DNA of 18,312 bases, from the NCBI GenBank assembly GCA_027575805.1, contig JANBPU010000306.1, forward strand, positions 1 through 18,312. Direction: 5' to 3'. The position numbers were made by a program, and so were the translations under genes. The notes under the pieces are model-generated. The model was given only the letters and a program-made list of their open reading frames with translations. It made no database searches and was not told where the DNA came from. The first letter of the stretch is position 1, and the number at the start of each line of letters is the position of its first letter. This stretch comes from Mycoemilia scoparia (Eukaryota > Kickxellomycota > Kickxellomycetes > Kickxellales > Kickxellaceae). Shown here one piece after another: positions 14,269 through 18,312 of this stretch.

Positions 14269-15909
14269 ATGATTCCCTGCGAACTTAAACTGCGCATATG
14301 CGAGCTGCTGGCTCCAACCAGAGACTACGCCCTCTTAGACCCACTAAGAGAGGCTTCGAGAGAATGGAGCGAGATTGCCAATGGCTACCAATGGAAAAAC
14401 TTTACATTTTCTTGTAAATTACCCGATGCAGACTGTAAAGTCTCCATTCGATGCTACGGAGCACCTGGAATCGACACTTTGGAAACAATGAGTATAGAGC
14501 AGCGCCATAGTCTATTCCTTTCAATAGGGCATGACTTTGTCAAAACACTATTTGTTAGTGGCGACCTTACCCGATCTGAAGTACTCCAGGAATGTTGTTG
14601 CCCCAACTTGAGATCTTTAAACCTCGGACTGTACGCTGAAACATTGTGTGCCCTATCAAGGTTCATTGGAAAAAACACCACCATTCGCAAGCTTACTATT
14701 CATAACCCGATAGACTGCACTCCTAATGATTCCCTTAGCGGGATTCCACTAATTGACTCCATAACACCTGTACTGGATAATCTAACAAGCTTACATTTAA
14801 AGTCGATATTCTTTGACACCCCGAGCATAGGATATATACTGGATAATCTACCAAATCTCAGGCATCTGAATTTGGGGTCATGCTTTGTTGAAGATATTAC
14901 GGATGTGTTCATTGTTCCAGGACAGGAATACTCGCGCAAAGTGAGAAAAACGTACCCAAGCCTTACTGAGATTTCTCTTTCACAATTATATGTGTCGAAG
15001 CCAAACGAAAAGGCTGCTCTGAGAGCTGCATTTGACGCCCAGATGTTTCCCCATCTCACAATGATCAAACAAGAAAGAGCACGCATATTTCAACCACACT
15101 TGAGAAGAATGATACCAGAAGAGGCCGTGTCAGTGCCAATACACAGAATATTCCAGATTCGGCTCAACAGTCTAGTTTATGTTTCCCTGCTGAGTTTTGA
15201 CACAAACATGGCCAGGTTAATTGGAGCCAACTGTCCCAACATACGAAACCTGGACCTGGACTTGTCTATTGACATCAATGTTCCATACGTCAATTCCTTT
15301 AGAGCTGCATTTGCAAAGCTCTCGAGGTACCTTCCTAACTTGATCCAGCTACATGTGTGCCTCAATACGCAGTCAAGCCTGGACATCACATTCGACTCAC
15401 TATTCTTTCGAAACATGATAAATGAAAGGAACCATAGTGGACTCCTATCAAACACACCAAGCATCCCAAAAGGACACGTTTTGGCCCACTCAATCGATTT
15501 TCACTGGAAGAATCTACGTGGCCTCACTCTTGCATGTTGGAAAGGTTATACTCCAATGATATTCATTGCACTGGTACAATTCAAGCATTTAGAGCACCTA
15601 AACATATACATGTGCTCTCTAGATGATATTGAGCACTATGCCTCGCTTATAATAAAAGACTATCCAGAACAAAATAATAATAACAATGGAGAAAGAGGAA
15701 GATTGTCAACTAAAATGAGTCCTTTCTTGGAACTCAAGACGGTAGGCTTTCCATTTACCAAAAGACTCACTCCTACCAGCAATCAATGTCGGGCTCTGGT
15801 CAGCCTGGTCGATACCACCACCGTCATCAAAATACAGGCCTTTAGGCGTGATCAAAACCAGTGGATCAGAACTTCGGAGTCATATCCTGGTATTAAATGG
15901 TGTTTCTGA
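14269..15909 (+). CDS. F-box-like protein with leucine-rich repeats
   Basis: The 546-residue product starts at ATG 14269. The frame is open 48 bases further, but from a TTG, and the first residues from this ATG (MIPCELKLRIC) align with the start of the truncated paralog at the left window edge, which fixes the start. Residues 1-45 form the F-box-like helix set, with SREW at 30-33. Leucine-rich units follow: CPNLRSLNL (111), LTSLHL (172), LPNLRHLNL (194), YPSLTEISL (229), LVYVSL (302), CPNIRNLDL (322), LPNLIQLHV (355), WKNLRGLTL (413) and FKHLEHLNI (438). An Asn-rich linker lies at 468-473. The layout matches F-box/LRR adaptors that bind Skp1 through the F-box and substrate through the LRRs in SCF ubiquitin ligases. 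The F-box is divergent, so Skp1 binding is inferred. Confidence 0.8.
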   Translation: MIPCELKLRICELLAPTRDYALLDPLREASREWSEIANGYQWKNFTFSCKLPDADCKVSIRCYGAPGIDTLETMSIEQRHSLFLSIGHDFVKTLFVSGDLTRSEVLQECCCPNLRSLNLGLYAETLCALSRFIGKNTTIRKLTIHNPIDCTPNDSLSGIPLIDSITPVLDNLTSLHLKSIFFDTPSIGYILDNLPNLRHLNLGSCFVEDITDVFIVPGQEYSRKVRKTYPSLTEISLSQLYVSKPNEKAALRAAFDAQMFPHLTMIKQERARIFQPHLRRMIPEEAVSVPIHRIFQIRLNSLVYVSLLSFDTNMARLIGANCPNIRNLDLDLSIDINVPYVNSFRAAFAKLSRYLPNLIQLHVCLNTQSSLDITFDSLFFRNMINERNHSGLLSNTPSIPKGHVLAHSIDFHWKNLRGLTLACWKGYTPMIFIALVQFKHLEHLNIYMCSLDDIEHYASLIIKDYPEQNNNNNGERGRLSTKMSPFLELKTVGFPFTKRLTPTSNQCRALVSLVDTTTVIKIQAFRRDQNQWIRTSESYPGIKWCF

Positions 15910-16277
15910 AACAACCCAAATCCAATGGTTTAATAATAGCGGCAGCCCTTAGTTGTCTGTAAAATCCAAAACCATCGCCGCCCCACTCACAAATGTTACC
16001 AACCGCTAATTTCATATGATTCCCATGGAAAGATATATAATACTCATCCTTTGCATCTGTACCAACAACAAACCCAATATTTTTACATCAAATACCTGAT
16101 TTATTTATTTTTGCTTTTGCTTTTCAATGCATTCATCAATTCCCGTATAACTGACTTATTTATGTTTAGAATTTGTTTATTTCTTTGACTTTGTAAATAA
16201 TAAATAAGCAAACACCATGTGGAAGGTTGTAATGCTTAGCTAGCAGCTTGTGTAGCTATGAATAGAATTGAAGTTTA
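15910..16277. other. convergent 3' region between the F-box/LRR gene and the Pro-rich gene
   Basis: The region is AT-rich with several polyadenylation-like signals: AATAAA on the plus strand at 16199-16204, and on the minus strand at 16176-16181, about 100 bases past the stop of the Pro-rich gene. An AGATATATAATAC element near 16030 resembles a TATA box but has no associated gene. Confidence 0.5.
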
Positions 16278-16685
16278 CTAATGGTAAACGCCACCGATGA
16301 TAGGAGCAGGAAGAGTTGGAACCGGAATCGGGGTTGGGACGTAATGGTAACCACCATTATTTCCTTTGCCCTTGTTCTTTCCGTAAGCGTTGTGGTTACC
16401 GTTGTCGCACTCTCCATTTACATGACCGCCTAGAAGATAGCCGCACCCTTTACCATTTCCGCCGTTGTTACCGCCGTTGTAAACGGGGGGTTGAGGAGGA
16501 GCTGGAGTGTAGGCTGGTGGGGTTGAGACTGGAGGAGGTCGTGGTGGTGCGGGTGTATATGCGGGTGGAGCTGGTGTTGGTGTTGGTGGGGCTTGTGGGG
16601 AAGCTTTGTAGCCTCCAGGGGCAGCAATAGCCTGGGAGGCAAGAGCGAAGATGGCGACGAAAGCAGAAGAGGCAAGACGAACCAT
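16278..16685 (-). CDS. small secreted Pro- and Gly/Asn-rich protein
   Basis: This 135-residue frame starts at ATG 16685 within CCACCATGG, the strongest start context in the window. Residues 1-21 are a clear signal peptide (AFVAIFALASQAIA, cut before APGG). The mature chain has a Pro-rich block (about 29-68) with two copies of PPAYTPAPP (40-48, 56-64). A Gly/Asn/Lys-rich block follows, with two cysteines (C81 and C93, in CGYLLGGHVNGEC) that could form one disulfide. The chain ends in a second Pro-rich stretch with VPTPIPVPTLPAPII. Size, signal and composition fit a cell-wall or extracellular matrix protein, possibly O-glycosylated on its Thr/Pro segments. No enzymatic domain is present. A TATATAAA box lies about 92 bases upstream. 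Confidence 0.8.
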   Translation of the reverse strand: MVRLASSAFVAIFALASQAIAAPGGYKASPQAPPTPTPAPPAYTPAPPRPPPVSTPPAYTPAPPQPPVYNGGNNGGNGKGCGYLLGGHVNGECDNGNHNAYGKNKGKGNNGGYHYVPTPIPVPTLPAPIIGGVYH

Positions 16686-16776
16686 GGTGGATAACGGATA
16701 TCAGTTGAATGTGTTAAGAGTGAGCTGGGTTGTAAGAGGCTGATGCTGATGCTTAGAGGGGCCAGACAGGGATGTC

Positions 16777-16784
16777 TTTATATA
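16777..16784 (-). promoter_or_regulatory. TATA box of the Pro-rich secreted protein gene
   Basis: A consensus TATATAAA on the minus strand, about 92 bases upstream of the ATG at 16685, in a less AT-rich context than other TATA-like strings here, so chance is less likely. Confidence 0.55.
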
Positions 16785-18312
16785 CCCTTAGATGCGAAAG
16801 CCAACAACGCCGTCATAGACAGGGCTACCCGCCAGGGTGTCCCATCATTGCTCCCAACGTATCCCCTTGTCTACACTGCGACCCTGATCGGCGAAAGCAA
16901 AGTGAAGATGCCAAGCTTACGACAGGGCCCATCATGAATTCCTGGCTTACATTGTGCCAATAATGGACTATTGCCCTGTAATTTCAAGATCGAGAATAGG
17001 CGATGGTGACTTTGCTTAATGTCTTGGTGCCATAGCAGTGCCTGCTTCTGGAACTGCCCATGAATGAGAACTTTTACAACCCGGCATTATCACCATTTGG
17101 GTGAGCAGGCCAAACACTCGCATTGTAAGAACTAAAAATAGGATCAATAAAGTGGCAGCAGCAGTTTGCAGATGTACCAATTTGAACCACACTTTTGGGC
17201 ACTGATGGTTATTATAGGGTATGGCTATGGCGGCCTAAAAGGCCAAATGTAGGCATGTATCCAGAGAAAGAAAGACCAGTGACTTCGGGCATTATCAAAG
17301 CAGTTCAAAGAGGACACAAAGGGCAGTAACCCGAAGTTAGCTCTGCAGGGCAAGTGAGTCCAGAAATCCCCGATCTAGGCATTGTGAATTACCAAATCCT
17401 TTGAAGACATTTTAACATTCTTATCCTTGGTTTTTTAGTTTAAGCATTGTACTGTATCCACACATTTGGATCATTATTCCAGTCACATTTAGATGTTTGG
17501 CTCAAGAAATATGTCAGTGCAATAGAAAAATTTCGGCCAATTTAATATGGAGGATACATTATGTTCACAATGTCAAACAATGTTTTGTCTTAATTAATTT
17601 TTTCTACAGCTACAAATGGAATCATGAATGATCACAAAAGCTATGTCTATATCACAAATTCACAATATATGCTATAGCTACCCGAATCTTTCCTAAGCTG
17701 AAAAGATTTTTGACATTACTAAATGATTGAAACACTCTATCATACAATTTAGACCACACTACGGCGAAAATATCTCAACAAATCAATCAATAGGGAGAAA
17801 GATTCCTAAACTAGTGTAATATAATAAATTGTCAAGTACCAGAGAAAAATATCTCAGAACGCTAGGACAGCTACAAAGGGTATAAAAGGTAAAATATACT
17901 ACAAAAAGTGAGGTGACAATGACTACACCAAAGTTTATGCAAACTCTTTACAACTAGGCTATCTATCAGTCAATTCGGATTTTTCCCCATAGTGATATAG
18001 ATAAAAAGAAATCTCGAGCCTAAGGATTTGGTATTTTCGACCTAATATATCAATGTAAATTTCCGCTAATGATATATTAATCCATGTATGACACTCGGTC
18101 TTGAACGATAATTGCTCTGCGCTCTTTCCTATATCTTGACATACATTCCCCTCCCCCCACATTTTTGTAGAATTGCAGATATATTGCTGCTGTTATCACC
18201 ACAAGTAACTAAACTAGGCCGTGCGGTTTAGTAGAATAGCTGCAGTACTTTTGAACGGTTCAAGCTATTTTGAAGGCATAGAGCAGAACAGCCCTATGAA
18301 AGTGGATCGTGA
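16785..18312. other. right-hand intergenic region, no well-supported gene
   Basis: No recognisable gene in 1.5 kb. A 67-codon minus-strand frame (17959-18162) starts with ATG and has balanced composition (AEQLSFKTECHTWINISL); a TAACAG acceptor-like site lies upstream, but no family is evident. A plus-strand TATAAAAG at about 17880 precedes an ATG with only 12 codons. A GGCCTAAAAGGCC palindrome lies near 17231. I saw no tRNA or rRNA. Confidence 0.45.

Noticed and set aside
17231..17243. GGCCTAAAAGGCC palindrome
   Set aside because: A short isolated palindrome with no further pairing outside the 5-bp arms; not enough to call a terminator or binding site.
17959..18162. 67-codon minus-strand frame near the right edge
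   Set aside because: Composition is plausible and it has an ATG, but there is no recognisable motif, and neighbouring exons cannot be judged from inside the window.
18252..18262. GGTTCAAGC, resembling a tRNA T-loop/B box
   Set aside because: No A box, acceptor stem or anticodon arm could be drawn around it.

Overview
The window looks like an AT-rich fungal nuclear genome, most likely from an early-diverging (non-Dikarya) lineage. The lineage is my inference and cannot be fixed from this sequence alone. The support is: monocistronic genes on both strands separated by AT-rich spacers with TATA boxes and AATAAA signals; a spliceosomal intron with GTAAGT donor, CTAAC branch site and TATAG acceptor; a TFIIB; a mitochondrial UbiB/ADCK kinase-like protein; a WLM metalloprotease; and secreted low-complexity proteins of fungal type.

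Layout. Bases 1-144 (-) hold the N-terminal 48 codons of an F-box-like protein that runs off the left edge. About 1149-2359 (-) is a poorly resolved, probably multi-exon gene of unknown function; its body switches reading frame and a nested inverted repeat covers its likely upstream exons. Bases 2644-4899 (-) encode an ADCK2/Cqd1-type UbiB protein. A 1.4-kb spacer follows, containing an orphan cysteine-rich coding segment (5860-6040, -). Bases 6330-7916 (+) encode TFIIB with an unusually long N-terminal extension, convergent with a secreted Gly/Tyr-rich protein (8440-9540, -). Bases 10549-10965 (+) encode a small protein with a C-x3-C-x2-C motif (OXLD1-like?). The region from 10966 to 12210 contains only fragments, some LysM-like. 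Bases 12211-13245 (-) are a two-exon WLM-domain protease with a His/Asp/Ser/Tyr-rich tail. Bases 14269-15909 (+) encode a full-length F-box/LRR-like protein whose N-terminus is paralogous to the truncated gene at the left edge. Bases 16278-16685 (-) encode a small secreted Pro-rich protein. From 16686 to the right end I see no well-supported gene.

These genes do not form a pathway or cluster; they are ordinary neighbours in a fungal chromosome. The notable items are a TFIIB extension with an internal duplication and three SUMO-consensus motifs, the histidine/aspartate tail on the WLM protease, the two F-box paralogs about 14 kb apart, and several small cysteine-rich or spliced coding relics that simple ORF calling misses. 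For three genes (TFIIB, the right F-box gene and the OXLD1-like gene) I moved the start to the first ATG in good context, downstream of the longest open frame.
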